From: Alcanivorax sp. DP30
GTDB taxonomy: Bacteria; Pseudomonadota; Gammaproteobacteria; Pseudomonadales; Alcanivoracaceae
Assembly: GCF_009882945.1 (NCBI RefSeq)
Contig: NZ_WTUY01000003.1
Span: 140,599 to 204,598 of the forward strand
Direction: 5' to 3'
Length of the DNA stretch: 64,000 nt
A model generated the notes under the pieces. It had not been told where the DNA came from. It did not search any database and saw only the letters and a program-made list of their open reading frames with translations. The first letter of the stretch is position 1. Each line of letters opens with the position of its first letter. Positions 18,887-29,004 of this stretch are shown piece by piece. The position numbers and the translations under genes were made by a program.

Positions 18887-21800
18887 TCCGCCGCGCCGTC
18901 ATCGGGCTGTTTGCCCTCGTTGTCCTGCTACTGGTGCTGGGCTCATTGCTCATCTACACCCTGGTCGGCACCGCCCCCGGGAACCGCTGGCTGCTCGCAC
19001 AAGCCAGCACGGTGATTCCAGGCGAACTGACCGTGGAAAACTGGCAGGGCAACCTGCTTGGCAGCGTGGAATTGAGCGGCATACGCTATCACCAACCTTC
19101 CGTGACCGTGGAACTGGATCACCTCAGTGCCCGCCTGCAGCTCATGTCACTGTCACGGGGCTGGCTCACCTTCGAGCACCTGTCAGTGGGCCACCTGCTC
19201 ATCCAGACGGCACCGGCAAAAACCGCCAGTGATGACAGCTCGCCCCTGCCAGACAGTCTGGCGCTGCCGCTGGGCATCCGCATCGAACACCTACAGGTCA
19301 GTGCAATCCAGCTCAACGACACACAGTTGGCCCACGGCATGGAAGGGGAAAGCCTGTCGGCATGGCGGCGTTTCCAGCTCGCCCGCCTTGAAGGCCAGGT
19401 ACTCGAAGACCTGCTATTCAACGCCAGCGCCCATGGCGAACTTACCTCCCCCTACACGCTTGAAAGCCGCATCCGCTGGCAAAAGCCCCTGCCTGCCAGC
19501 GACCAGATCTCTGCCATACAGGCCAGCGGAGAACTACTCGCCAAGGGGCCGCTCACTGCCCTGCAGCTAAGCCATGATCTTCAAGCGCCGCTGATCATCC
19601 ACTCACAGGGGCAATGGCTGCATCGCGACGACCAGTGGCTGATCGACCTGCAACATGCGTGGCAGGCTCAGCCCCTGCCGTTGACAGGGGATAACCGCCT
19701 GAAGCTGGCTTCCGGAAGCCTGACCACCCGTGGCCCCTTGACTGCCCTGCAACTTAAAGGCCACACCGCACTGCAACGCTCCCGCCCCGAACAACAGGAT
19801 CTGAGACTGGACATCCTTCTGGACAGCAGCCTGACCGGAGAAAGCCTCAATATCAGTGAACTGACCCTGCGCCAGTCGGACCAGCGGCTCACCGGCAAGG
19901 GGAGCATCCAGCTACAACCGGTGAAGTGGGACCTGGCCCTGGATGGCGACATCGATACCGCTATCTTCTCTCCACAACTGCCCGGCCAACTCAGCCTGGA
20001 CGGCCACAGCAAAGGGCAGCTTGATGGCTCACGCTGGCAGCTGGAACCTGGCACCCTCACCGTCACCGGCCACCTTCGCCAGCAACCACTGACACTGAGT
20101 GCCAGGACTCAAGGCAGTGCCGACAACCTGCAAATCGACAGCAATCTGCTATGGGGCAATAACCGGGTGCAGCTGACGGGCAAAGCCTGGCCGCAATGGC
20201 AGCTGACAGGCCAGCTATCCCTGGCCGATCTCTCCCAACTGGACGCCACGCTTCAGGGCAGCCTCACCGGCAACCTGCAAATCCTCGGCAAAACCAATGC
20301 ACCTCGTCTCAGCGGCAAACTGGTGGGCAAACACCTGGGCCAGGGCCACCTGAAACTGCAAAACATGCAGGCCGAATTCCAGAATTTGGGGACCGGCGGA
20401 CAAACCCAGCAGTTAACGCTTAGCGGCAGCACACTTCATCAGGACAGCCGGCTGCTCCTCGACACAATTCACCTTGCCGTCCAGGGCAAACTCAACCGTC
20501 ACGAACTGACGCTCGGCTTGCGCAATGGGGATACCACGCTGGAAACACAGTTGGATGGGGCTCTTTCCCTCCCCGCCAATTCGCCCCTCAGCTGGACCGG
20601 CACACTTAGCCAGACCCGCTTGCAACAGCAACATCTCGGCCAATGGAAACAGGCCCAGCCCAGCGCTCTGGCCCTGTCACTGGCGCGGCAGCGCCTTGGC
20701 AATTTCTGCCTGCAACAGCAACAAAGCCGGTTATGCCTCGATGGAAGCCTGAGCAATGGCGATGCACTGACCCTGGAGGCCAGTGCCAACGCCCTCCCCC
20801 TTGCCCTGCTGTCTTCGCTGATCGGTCCTGATTACAGCCTGGAAGGCACCCTGAACGGCCAGGCCAGCCTGGCAGGCCGGCTCGCTGCCCCCAGCGGTAG
20901 CCTGAGCCTGAACACGGAAGGAGCCAGACTGACCTTCAATGTTGATGATGGCCCACCGCCCTGGGTCCTGGACACCCTCTCGCTTAACAGCGAACTGGAC
21001 GGCCAGCAAGCCCACACCCGTTTTGTACTGGCCACCGCCCTCGGCCAGATCAATGCACAGGCCAGCCACGGATTCAGTCTTGAGGCCCCCATGGAGGGAC
21101 AGGCATCGTTTCGCATCGAACGATTGTCCGCAGTGGAAATGCTGACTGCTGATCTGCGTGATGTGCGCGGCACACTTAACGGCGACATCCAGCTCGGCGG
21201 CACTCCCGGAGAACCGGTGATCGAAGGCGTTATCGCCCTGCAGGAAGGCCACGCACTGATCCCGGCCCTTGGCACCGCCATAAGTGATATTGATCTGTCA
21301 CTGCAAGGCTCACCCAAAGGCCGCCTGGCTGTCAGTGGGCAGGCCCTGATGGGCACAGGCACACTCAAGGTTACGGGCTACCTGGACCCGGCCCGCTGGC
21401 CCATGGCCCTGAGCCTGAAATTCAGCGGCGAGCGTCTGCTGGTGGCAGACCGTCCAGATGCCAAGGTCTGGGTGTCACCGGATCTGTCTCTGGATGGCGA
21501 TCTGCAGGGTCTGCAGCTCAGTGGAAAACTGCTGATTCCGGAAGCCGCGATCCATCCAGAACAGTTACCGGAAGGCGCCGTTACCGTCAGTGATGATCAA
21601 GTGCTGGTGCACCAGGAAGGGGATGCTGGCCAGCGTCTGCCACTGGGCATGGATGTCACTGTGACTCTGGGCGACAAGGTCAACTTCAACGGCTTTGGCC
21701 TGAATGCCAACCTGGGCGGCACGCTGCAAATTCTGCAGCAGCCCCAGCAGCCTCCACAACTCAACGGCCAGTTGGTGGTTGTCAAAGGGCGCTATCGGGC

Positions 21801-22353
21801 CTATGGCCAGAACCTGGCCATCAGCGATGGGCAGTTGATATTCCAGGGCCAACCGGACAATCCCGGCCTCGATATTCGTGCCTATCGCAAGATCCCCAGT
21901 GAGGCGATCACCGTAGGGGTCCAGCTCAGCGGTACCCTGCAAACCCCGGAAGCTGTTCTCTATTCCGACCCGGGCATGGAACCCAGCCAGATCATGTCTT
22001 ACCTGCTCACCGGCCGCCCTCTGGAAGGAGGGACCCAGAGCGATGCCAACCGTATCGCCCAGGCACTGGCCGTGTACGGTCTGGAGAAAGGCAGTGGCGT
22101 CACGGACAAGATTGGTGAAAAGCTCGGCGTGGATGAAATTACCGTGGGCAGCGACTGGGAAACTGAAGACGCTGCCCTGATGCTCGGCAAACAGCTCTCT
22201 GACCGGCTCTACCTGACCTATGCCATCGGCCTGTTCGACGCCGTCTCCACCGTCATGTTGCGCTACACCCTCACCCGAAGCCTGCATCTGGAAGCCCGCT
22301 CCAGCTCGGAAGCCAATAGCCTGGATCTGATCTGGGAGAAGGAGTTGCGGTAG
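18883..22353 (+). CDS. tamB: Translocation and assembly module subunit TamB
   Basis: TamB is an AsmA-like bridge protein that spans the periplasm and partners TamA. One N-terminal membrane anchor (about 4-26, LFALVVLLLVLGSLLIY) precedes more than 1000 residues of repeating beta-sheet with alternating L/G/T patterns. The conserved C-terminal DUF490 region (about 820-1156) ends with the IWEKELR barrel-docking strand. The start is a GTG inside the tamA stop, giving coupled translation. The length of 1156 residues is slightly below the E. coli protein. An imperfect CACC/GGTG stem before a T tract (near 22455-22478) may terminate the pair. Confidence 0.94.
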   Translation: MIRRAVIGLFALVVLLLVLGSLLIYTLVGTAPGNRWLLAQASTVIPGELTVENWQGNLLGSVELSGIRYHQPSVTVELDHLSARLQLMSLSRGWLTFEHLSVGHLLIQTAPAKTASDDSSPLPDSLALPLGIRIEHLQVSAIQLNDTQLAHGMEGESLSAWRRFQLARLEGQVLEDLLFNASAHGELTSPYTLESRIRWQKPLPASDQISAIQASGELLAKGPLTALQLSHDLQAPLIIHSQGQWLHRDDQWLIDLQHAWQAQPLPLTGDNRLKLASGSLTTRGPLTALQLKGHTALQRSRPEQQDLRLDILLDSSLTGESLNISELTLRQSDQRLTGKGSIQLQPVKWDLALDGDIDTAIFSPQLPGQLSLDGHSKGQLDGSRWQLEPGTLTVTGHLRQQPLTLSARTQGSADNLQIDSNLLWGNNRVQLTGKAWPQWQLTGQLSLADLSQLDATLQGSLTGNLQILGKTNAPRLSGKLVGKHLGQGHLKLQNMQAEFQNLGTGGQTQQLTLSGSTLHQDSRLLLDTIHLAVQGKLNRHELTLGLRNGDTTLETQLDGALSLPANSPLSWTGTLSQTRLQQQHLGQWKQAQPSALALSLARQRLGNFCLQQQQSRLCLDGSLSNGDALTLEASANALPLALLSSLIGPDYSLEGTLNGQASLAGRLAAPSGSLSLNTEGARLTFNVDDGPPPWVLDTLSLNSELDGQQAHTRFVLATALGQINAQASHGFSLEAPMEGQASFRIERLSAVEMLTADLRDVRGTLNGDIQLGGTPGEPVIEGVIALQEGHALIPALGTAISDIDLSLQGSPKGRLAVSGQALMGTGTLKVTGYLDPARWPMALSLKFSGERLLVADRPDAKVWVSPDLSLDGDLQGLQLSGKLLIPEAAIHPEQLPEGAVTVSDDQVLVHQEGDAGQRLPLGMDVTVTLGDKVNFNGFGLNANLGGTLQILQQPQQPPQLNGQLVVVKGRYRAYGQNLAISDGQLIFQGQPDNPGLDIRAYRKIPSEAITVGVQLSGTLQTPEAVLYSDPGMEPSQIMSYLLTGRPLEGGTQSDANRIAQALAVYGLEKGSGVTDKIGEKLGVDEITVGSDWETEDAALMLGKQLSDRLYLTYAIGLFDAVSTVMLRYTLTRSLHLEARSSSEANSLDLIWEKELR

Positions 22354-22865
22354 GGAAACAAGCTACAAGCTTCAAGCTGCAACACGTGGAGATGCCCTGT
22401 TAACCGGGTAGTTTTATGCTCCGCGCTGGCATGCTCTGAAAACAAAAAAACTACACCTGTCAGGGTGCGATTTTTTTGATTGCAGGCAGGCGACTTGCCC
22501 TAAACAAGACAAGTGCCAGAGGCACCTCAGTTCCTCGCTCAGGCTCGGATCGCTTGCAGGCAAGCTCCTACAGCCCCGCCTGCCAACAGCGTCAGATGCG
22601 TGCTGTAGGAGTTCCCTTCCAGGGGACGAACCTCGCGCAGCGAGGCGACCGTAGGGAGACCATTCTTTAGAGACCTATCGAGCCTGGAAATGCCTGATCG
22701 CACTTCGCTCGATTCCGTGCTGCGCACGGTGCCCACCTCAAGAGCCAGTCCTACAGCGGCTTCGTAGAAAAGCCAAAAAGATGGGAACCTTTCGGCCTTT
22801 CTTAATCCAATCCAGCGTAGCTTGTAGCTTGTAGCTTGTAGCTTGTAGCTTGTAGCTTGTAGCTG
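22354..22865. other. Gene-free tamB-thioesterase gap with heptamer arrays and REPs
   Basis: This 512-base convergent gap has no supported gene. It is bounded by the heptamer arrays of element C. Inside it are REP-like hairpins: one at 22543-22574, an inverted one starting GTAGGAG near 22605, and a third degraded copy near 22675-22755. Confidence 0.7.
22362..22863. repeat. Heptamer-bounded element C (GCTNCAA family), expanded right array
   Basis: The left array (22362-22382) is GCTACAA, GCTTCAA, GCTGCAA followed by CACG. The right array is six perfect TTGTAGC copies (22822-22863), ending two bases before the thioesterase stop codon. The perfect six-copy run suggests recent expansion by slippage. 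The arrays are inverted relative to each other and enclose 439 bases. Confidence 0.75.
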
Positions 22866-23282
22866 TCAGCCAACCGGCAAGGCATAGGTGCCGGTCACAT
22901 GGGCCACCATGTCATGGCTGCCTTCGCTGAAAAGCTGCACTTCCAACACCGCTGAACGACGGCCCAGACGCAGGATCACCGCCTCTGCAATCAGATCCTT
23001 CTGCGCCGGACGGGACAGGAAGTTGATGTTCAGGTTCTGGGTCACCGCCATTTCCACCCTGCCCAGAGCCCCCAGCACCGCCGCGTACATGGCCGCATCC
23101 GCCAGGCCCATCATGGTAGGCCCAGAAATGGTGCCGCCAGGGCGCAAGGTCGAAGGGCGAAACGGACTACGCACCCGGGCACGGTGTTCACCAATGGACT
23201 CTACCAGCAGCCCCTCCTCTGATGCCGCCGGCAAGCCATCGTAGATCACCGCCTGAACCTGTTCCGCATTCAACATATCCAT
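22866..23282 (-). CDS. PaaI-type hotdog thioesterase
   Basis: A 138-residue hotdog-fold protein of the PaaI/YdiI group of acyl-CoA thioesterases. The family core is visible as GGTISGPTMMGLADAAMYAAV (about 49-69), where the aspartate is the likely catalytic residue, and NLNINFLSRPAQ follows. The substrate cannot be told. It reads into element C at its 3' end, and the terminator of the next gene lies immediately upstream, so it probably has its own promoter within a short space. Confidence 0.85.
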   Translation of the reverse strand: MDMLNAEQVQAVIYDGLPAASEEGLLVESIGEHRARVRSPFRPSTLRPGGTISGPTMMGLADAAMYAAVLGALGRVEMAVTQNLNINFLSRPAQKDLIAEAVILRLGRRSAVLEVQLFSEGSHDMVAHVTGTYALPVG

Positions 23283-23289
23283 TCCTCAC

Positions 23290-23314
23290 AAAAAAGGGCC
23301 CAACCGGGCCCTTT
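23290..23314 (-). terminator. Terminator of the 783-residue surface-protein gene
   Basis: A nine-pair stem AAAGGGCCC/GGGCCCTTT with an AACC loop is followed on the minus strand by a T tract. It begins ten bases after the gene's stop. Confidence 0.85.
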
Positions 23315-23323
23315 GATCAACAC

Positions 23324-25675
23324 TTAGTGACACCGTTTTCGCAAGCGGAAATAGAGCACTCCGAGCAACCCGGTCAGCAGTCCAAGGCTACCGCCCCCAC
23401 CGCCGCCGCCACCGGTACTGAATCCACTGCCAGAGACAGCACCAGTACCGCCGCCTCCGGTGTCGCCACCGGTAGAACCGTCACCACCGCTGTCACCGCC
23501 AGCATTATCGCCAGAGCCCTCGAAACTGGGCGCATCGGACAAATCGCTGCTAACCGCAGTGAATCGATACTGCCCCTGGTACAGGGTGGTGACCAGCAGA
23601 TCATCGGTTGCAGGGTCGACGATATCCGTTCTCAGCGGCAAGCCCGCCAGGCTACCTTCGCCCGCCGGGGTAAACGTTGCATGACCATCCGCACCCAGCG
23701 TCAACAACCACCGCTGTAGGGCCGAGGCTTTAGTGCCCTGATTATCTCCACCACTGAGGTTATAGAGCGCGTAGTAGCCAGCCGAGCCCTGGGTCATTTC
23801 TGACCAGGTCGCCGCTTCCAGCATACCTGGCAGAAAATCCTGCGGCTTGCCCTCTGAGTAAGCCAGTCCATTCTTCTCGAACAGAACGGCGCTATCTTCC
23901 GGCAGGTTTAGTGCGAACAAGGTCTGATCTGCAGACGCAACCAACGGTGCCTCAATGGAATCCACGGTGTCATCAAGAACCGCATTGGCGTAGGCCACCT
24001 CAAAAGTAAACGTAGTTTCGTCTTCGGTGAACGTAAGCAGGCTGAGGTCGTCTTCAGCCTTGACCGCAAGCCCGGCCGTTTCACCCAGTTCTGCCCGGGA
24101 ATCCCATCCATCTATGATACTGAGGCTGCCTGACTCACTACCCAGATGAACGTAGGTATCAAGGCCGCCACCCGGGCCGACGCCAGTAATGATGCTGAAA
24201 TCAGGCTGGGACGCCACTTCCAGCTGAAACAGGACCGCATGGCGACTGGGTTGAACCGTACTCAAATCAAAGAAAGAAGAGCCGTATTCGGCAAAATCCA
24301 GGGCCGCATCTTCTTCCACTGTAGCGGCATTCAGATCGATGAATGAGACCAATGGATCACTGCGTCCGTATCTGTCATAGGCCACTTCATGCACCACCGC
24401 CAGCTGGTCGTCGCTAGTATCCGGATTTGCACCGCCAATCAGCGCCAGCGCATCCGCACGCCAGCGAAGCGGAATCGTGCCCTGCCAGGTATTTGTTACC
24501 AGGTTATAGATTCTGACCATGGACTGGCAGGTGGCATTGCCCTGATGCAACACATAAGCGAGTGTCTGATCGTCATTCAGTGCGACATGGCGACCCAAAA
24601 CCCCTTGCTGCAATTGATATTCCGACAAGGTTGCATCTGCAGCCACAGAGAAGGGCACCTTGCCATCATCGAAGTCCAGACCATCAGCTCGCTGGGACAC
24701 CCTTGCCTGCAAGGTTCCCGGCGCACTCTCCCTGAACAGGTGGGTACCCGGATTGGCGCCCGAACCCCAGACATGCACCACATCAAAAAGCACATCAGGG
24801 GTGCCGGCCTTCTCACGACTGTCAAACTGGAGAGAATAATCGTAATGAATCAGGTCAGAGCCCCAGTCACGCATTGCTTCGGGCTCACAGGCGATCACCT
24901 TGTCACGTACCACTGACCAGTTGTCATCTTCCGCCTGATCCAGGAAGTGAAACTCTCGACCGGCAATCCAGCCATCGTAAAGGCCATCCAGTGACCACTT
25001 GGAGCCATTGTCCATCAGGATCACGTCACCAGTAGTACCAGCACCCTCCAGAAAGAAAATATTTTCCGGTATTTCCAGTTGCTGGCCGGGTGGAATGTCG
25101 AAACGCTCCGACTGAGCAATATTTTCCGCATCAAAAACGATCGGGAAGCTCAATCGCGAGAGGTCACTCTGGTTGGGACTGTAAAGTGCCTGCAGGGGAC
25201 CCGTACCGTTTGCAGGGTAGGCCACCAGTCGGTTCATTGGCTCCTGGAGAGTCAGGTACGCTTCACCACCCACAGCGGCAAGATCGCTGGTACTGAGCTG
25301 GTAGATAGAGTCACCACCATGAAAGGCGGCATAAAGTGTAGAGTCATGGACCAGAATATCGGTAGTCTCAACAAGGTTCCTCTGGATCAGGCCATTGGCG
25401 TCACTGAGAAGGCTTCCATCAAAACCACGTTTTTCCACCCTGGACGGATAGGCAACGAAAACACCATCCGACGCAGCATCCACGGCAACAGGAGCCATAT
25501 CCAGGGCAAAGGAATCCACCGTTTCGGACACAGAGTCGTAAACGTAGAGGTGGGTCTCGGAAATGAGGTAGGCATTGTCACCGGCCCGGACAGAATCGAT
25601 AAGCTCGGCTTGGGCTCCTGTGCACAACGCCATACCCAGGGCGCATCCTGACGCCCACTTGAATAGGTGGTCCAT
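23324..25675 (-). CDS. Exported beta-rich protein with GlyGly-CTERM tail
   Basis: I do not recognise the body of this 783-residue protein. It has a signal peptide (about 1-23, ending AQA) and a long beta-rich region with propeller-like repeats. Near residue 735 a Gly/Ser/Thr/Asp linker starts, leading to eight glycines, a hydrophobic helix (LGLLTGLLGVLYF) and a basic end (RLRKRCH). That tail is a GlyGly-CTERM sorting signal, recognised by rhombosortase, so the protein is probably cleaved and exported to the surface or medium, often through type II secretion. No rhombosortase gene is in the window. It is a single gene with its own terminator. Confidence 0.8.
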   Translation of the reverse strand: MDHLFKWASGCALGMALCTGAQAELIDSVRAGDNAYLISETHLYVYDSVSETVDSFALDMAPVAVDAASDGVFVAYPSRVEKRGFDGSLLSDANGLIQRNLVETTDILVHDSTLYAAFHGGDSIYQLSTSDLAAVGGEAYLTLQEPMNRLVAYPANGTGPLQALYSPNQSDLSRLSFPIVFDAENIAQSERFDIPPGQQLEIPENIFFLEGAGTTGDVILMDNGSKWSLDGLYDGWIAGREFHFLDQAEDDNWSVVRDKVIACEPEAMRDWGSDLIHYDYSLQFDSREKAGTPDVLFDVVHVWGSGANPGTHLFRESAPGTLQARVSQRADGLDFDDGKVPFSVAADATLSEYQLQQGVLGRHVALNDDQTLAYVLHQGNATCQSMVRIYNLVTNTWQGTIPLRWRADALALIGGANPDTSDDQLAVVHEVAYDRYGRSDPLVSFIDLNAATVEEDAALDFAEYGSSFFDLSTVQPSRHAVLFQLEVASQPDFSIITGVGPGGGLDTYVHLGSESGSLSIIDGWDSRAELGETAGLAVKAEDDLSLLTFTEDETTFTFEVAYANAVLDDTVDSIEAPLVASADQTLFALNLPEDSAVLFEKNGLAYSEGKPQDFLPGMLEAATWSEMTQGSAGYYALYNLSGGDNQGTKASALQRWLLTLGADGHATFTPAGEGSLAGLPLRTDIVDPATDDLLVTTLYQGQYRFTAVSSDLSDAPSFEGSGDNAGGDSGGDGSTGGDTGGGGTGAVSGSGFSTGGGGGGGGSLGLLTGLLGVLYFRLRKRCH

Positions 25676-25830
25676 TACTTCCCCCGTTCCCCGGAATTGT
25701 TGTCATTAATACTGATACTTTATTCTGAAGCTGATTCTAGACAATAGAGACCGGGAAAGCCAAGACTGGAGTCACACCCCCTTTATCCCTAGAATCGTGC
25801 CTTCCCGAGAATCCTGGTTGTAGAACTCCT

Positions 25831-27549
25831 ATGCGCACTTCCCAATACCTGCTCGCCACTGTCAAAGAAACCCCTGCAGACGCGGTTGTCATTAGCCACC
25901 AGCTCATGCTGCGCGCCGGTCTGGTGCGCAAGCTGGCCTCCGGCCTGTACACCTGGCTGCCCACCGGGCTGCGGGTACTGCGCAAGGTGGAGAATGTGAT
26001 CCGCGAGGAGATGGACCGGGCCGGCGCCCAGGAAGTGCTGATGCCGGTGGTGCAACCCATGGAGCTGTGGGAAGAGTCCGGCCGCGCCCCGGCCTATGGC
26101 CCGGAGCTGCTGCGCATTACTGACCGTCACAACAATCCCTTCTGCCTGGGCCCCACCCATGAGGAAGTGATCACTGACATGGTCCGCAACGAAATCCACA
26201 GCTACAAGCAGTTGCCGGCCAACTTCTATCAGATCCAGACCAAGTTCCGTGACGAGATCCGTCCGCGCTTTGGCATCATGCGCTCGCGGGAATTCATCAT
26301 GAAGGATGCCTACTCCTTCCACACGGACATGGATTCCCTGGCTGAGACTTATCAGGTCATGCACAACGCCTACTGCGCCATCTTCGATCGCCTGGGCCTG
26401 GACTACCGTCCGGTGGAAGCCGATACCGGTGCCATCGGTGGTGCTGCCAGCCATGAATTCCACGTGCTGGCCGATTCCGGCGAGGACGACATCGCCTTCT
26501 CCGACAGCTCCGACTTCGCCGCCAATGTGGAGTTGGCCGAAGCCCTGGCCCCGACCAGCGAGCGGGCGGCACCGGGTGCCGCCATGGAAAAGGTGGATAC
26601 CCCCAACGCCAAAACCATCGAGGAGCTGGTGGAACAGTTCGATCTGGCCATCGAAAAGACCGTCAAGACCCTGGTGGTGAAAGGTGCTGAGGAAGGCACG
26701 CTGGTCGCCCTGCTGGTGCGTGGCGATCACGAACTCAATGATATCAAGGCAGAAAAGCTGGACGCAGTGGCCGCGCCCATGGAATTTGCCAGCGAAGACG
26801 AGATTCGCAAGGTTGTCGGTGCCGGCCCCGGCTCCCTGGGCCCCGTCAACCTGCCCATCAAGGTGATCGCTGATCGCAGCGTGGCAGTGATGAGCGACTT
26901 CGGCGCCGGCGCCAACGAAGACGGCAAGCATTTCTTCAACATCAACTGGGAGCGCGACGTGGCGCTGCCGGACGTGGCCGACCTGCGCAACGTGGTGGAA
27001 GGTGATCCGAGCCCGGACGGCAAGGGTACCCTGACCATCAAGCGCGGTATCGAGGTGGGACACATTTTCCAGCTGGGCACCAAGTACTCCGAAGCCCTGG
27101 GCGCCAAGGTGCTGGACGAGAACGGCAAGTCCGTCGTCATGCCCATGGGCTGTTACGGCATCGGCGTCACCCGCGTGGTGGCTGCCGCCATCGAACAGAA
27201 CCACGACGACCGCGGCATCATGTGGCCGGAAGCCATCGCCCCCTTCCAGGTGGCCCTGGTGCCGGTGAACATCAAGAAGAGTCCCCGTGAACGTGAACTG
27301 GCAGAGACGCTCTATGCCGAACTCACTGCCGCTGGCATCGACGTTATTTTTGATGATCGCGAAAAAGAGCGCCTGGGCGTGAAACTGGCCGACAGTGAAC
27401 TGATCGGCATCCCCCACCGCATCGTCATCGCTGAACGCGGCATGGACAATGGCGTGTTGGAGTACAAGGGACGTGGGGATGCTGAAAATACTGATGTGCC
27501 GGTGGACGAGGTGGTGGCGTTCATCAAGAAAAAGCTGGGCGTTAATTAA
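25831..27549 (+). CDS. proS: Proline--tRNA ligase
   Basis: ProRS of the bacterial type. It begins [10 protein letters not shown], has class II motif 2 near [17 protein letters not shown] and motif 3 near [12 protein letters not shown]. The editing INS domain lies between motifs 2 and 3 (about 225-405), and a C-terminal anticodon-binding domain ends the protein. The length of 572 residues is standard. Its stop codon TAA lies inside the left terminal repeat of element E1, so that repeat forms the gene's last codons (GVN-stop). Confidence 0.97.
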   Translation: MRTSQYLLATVKETPADAVVISHQLMLRAGLVRKLASGLYTWLPTGLRVLRKVENVIREEMDRAGAQEVLMPVVQPMELWEESGRAPAYGPELLRITDRHNNPFCLGPTHEEVITDMVRNEIHSYKQLPANFYQIQTKFRDEIRPRFGIMRSREFIMKDAYSFHTDMDSLAETYQVMHNAYCAIFDRLGLDYRPVEADTGAIGGAASHEFHVLADSGEDDIAFSDSSDFAANVELAEALAPTSERAAPGAAMEKVDTPNAKTIEELVEQFDLAIEKTVKTLVVKGAEEGTLVALLVRGDHELNDIKAEKLDAVAAPMEFASEDEIRKVVGAGPGSLGPVNLPIKVIADRSVAVMSDFGAGANEDGKHFFNINWERDVALPDVADLRNVVEGDPSPDGKGTLTIKRGIEVGHIFQLGTKYSEALGAKVLDENGKSVVMPMGCYGIGVTRVVAAAIEQNHDDRGIMWPEAIAPFQVALVPVNIKKSPRERELAETLYAELTAAGIDVIFDDREKERLGVKLADSELIGIPHRIVIAERGMDNGVLEYKGRGDAENTDVPVDEVVAFIKKKLGVN

Positions 27550-27706
27550 TAGTTAATAATGAATAATTAATAACGTCGCGAACCCGGTTTTTAGGGTTCT
27601 CAAAACAAAGAGGCCGCGTCCAAAGCTTGGACGCGGCCTCTTGCGTTTAAGGCGCACAGGCGTTGACTCGCGCCAGCTATTAATTATTCATTATTAACTA
27701 TTAATT
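27544..27706. repeat. Element E1: 163-bp inverted-repeat element with terminator hairpin
   Basis: The ends are perfect 29-base inverted repeats made of four heptamers: ATTAATA, GTTAATA, ATGAATA, ATTAATA. The inner edges read ACGTCGCG on the left and its counterpart GCTGGCGCG on the right. The centre holds a perfect 12-pair stem (27610-27640, GAGGCCGCGTCC with loop AAAGCTT). T-rich sequence on both sides makes it a likely bidirectional terminator. The stops of proS (left) and the DUF4062 gene (right) fall in the repeats. Element E2 at 29750-29910 is the second copy. Confidence 0.85.
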
Positions 27707-28778
27707 AAAGTTTCACCGTCCTTTTCACCGCCATCACCTGGCTCATGGTGTTGTCGCCATGGGCGGTGAGCTGCCAGAGTGGCAGGCCGCGGCTATCCAT
27801 TTCCTGGGACTTGGTGATCAGGCCAAGGGCACGCAGGTGGATCTTGAGCTGGTTGAAGGAATGGGCCGCCAGCACCACGTTGCGCACGGCGTGGGCGCGG
27901 GGGAAGTCTTTCTGCACATCGGCCAGGGCCTTGCGCACGATGAAATCTTCCAGAGCTTTTTGCATCACCGGCTCCGAAGCCGGATTGAGCATCAGCGGCG
28001 CCACACAGGAGAACGCCTGGTCCCAGCTAATCCGGGTGGTGACCATGGCCAACTTGCAGTCGCCGCCTTCATAGACATTGCAGGAATAATCCAGCGCCAC
28101 CTGATCCGCCCCTCGTGACAGGGTCTTGAGGGGGGGGCGGGACTGGGCAAGAGCCTCTTCCCGTTCCTTCTCCAGCTCCTGGATGCGGGCCTTGAGCCCG
28201 GAGGTGTCGGCGCCACCACCGGTCGCGGTCTGATCAGCCCGAACCCAGCCCGCGGCCCGGTGTTCACGCATCAGGTTCGGCAGTACCTTGCGCGCCACTT
28301 CGGTGAGACCCGCTTCCGTGCTCCAGCGAAAACATGGCACTTTCTCTTCCAGCAAACGCACAAAGTCGTCTCGACGCACCTGGCCATCACGGGTGGCCTC
28401 CTGCTGATCGGCTTTCAGCAAGGTGGGGTTGTCATGAATAAACGCCACCACTGGTTTGCGCTTGGTGGCTGCAAAGATATATTCGCGATGAATCTCACTG
28501 AGCCCCATGGGCGAGAGATGACCGTAGCGCCCTCCCACGATCAGGATGAAATAATCACTGGTTTCGATCAGCTTCTGGATCACCGGCAACAGCGTGTTGC
28601 CGTCGGCAGCGGCACTGTCCAGACCGGTCGGAATCATGCCGTTCTCGATCATGGGCAACATCATTGCCTGACGCGCCCCCTGCATGTCGGGATACGTGGC
28701 GCTGATAAAGACCTGATAGCGTTTCGAAGCTGTCACCCTGATTACCTGTTCCTTTGGCTTTTTACCCTCTGAGGGCAT
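27705..28778 (-). CDS. DUF4062 (TIR-like) domain protein
   Basis: This 357-residue protein begins with a DUF4062 domain (about 20-125; KRYQVFISATYPDMQ, then LIVGGRYG and SEIHREYIFA), which belongs to the TIR-like fold group. A coiled coil follows (about 195-215). The C-terminal 150 residues are unrecognised and end VKRTVKL. It diverges from a ParA-like gene across 226 bases, and the pair is bracketed by elements E1 and E2. DUF4062 proteins often occur in defence or signalling contexts, so a defence role is possible but not shown. A GTG start at about residue 15 is an alternative. Confidence 0.8.
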   Translation of the reverse strand: MPSEGKKPKEQVIRVTASKRYQVFISATYPDMQGARQAMMLPMIENGMIPTGLDSAAADGNTLLPVIQKLIETSDYFILIVGGRYGHLSPMGLSEIHREYIFAATKRKPVVAFIHDNPTLLKADQQEATRDGQVRRDDFVRLLEEKVPCFRWSTEAGLTEVARKVLPNLMREHRAAGWVRADQTATGGGADTSGLKARIQELEKEREEALAQSRPPLKTLSRGADQVALDYSCNVYEGGDCKLAMVTTRISWDQAFSCVAPLMLNPASEPVMQKALEDFIVRKALADVQKDFPRAHAVRNVVLAAHSFNQLKIHLRALGLITKSQEMDSRGLPLWQLTAHGDNTMSQVMAVKRTVKL

Positions 28779-29004
28779 TGGCTGGGTGGCTATTAAAACG
28801 CCTGACGGCCAGCATCACAAGAGAGCCCCCAACTGACGCTGCCGGACATGGCAGGCAAAATGGGACAATGGCTTGGATCATGCTAGCCTGAGATCAACAA
28901 TAAAGGTAGCGGTGAACGGCATTCTTCACCGTATGAACCCTGCGTATTCGCGGCTATAGTAGTGCCCAAATCCGCTCTTGGACTTGCTCACAGGATAGAA
29001 AGCC

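Noticed and set aside
22822-22863. TTGTAGC tandem run as a CRISPR array
   Set aside because: Units are 7 bases with no spacers, and there are no cas genes.
25789-27417. 542-codon open frame opposite proS
   Set aside because: Antisense shadow of proS, with no recognisable domain.
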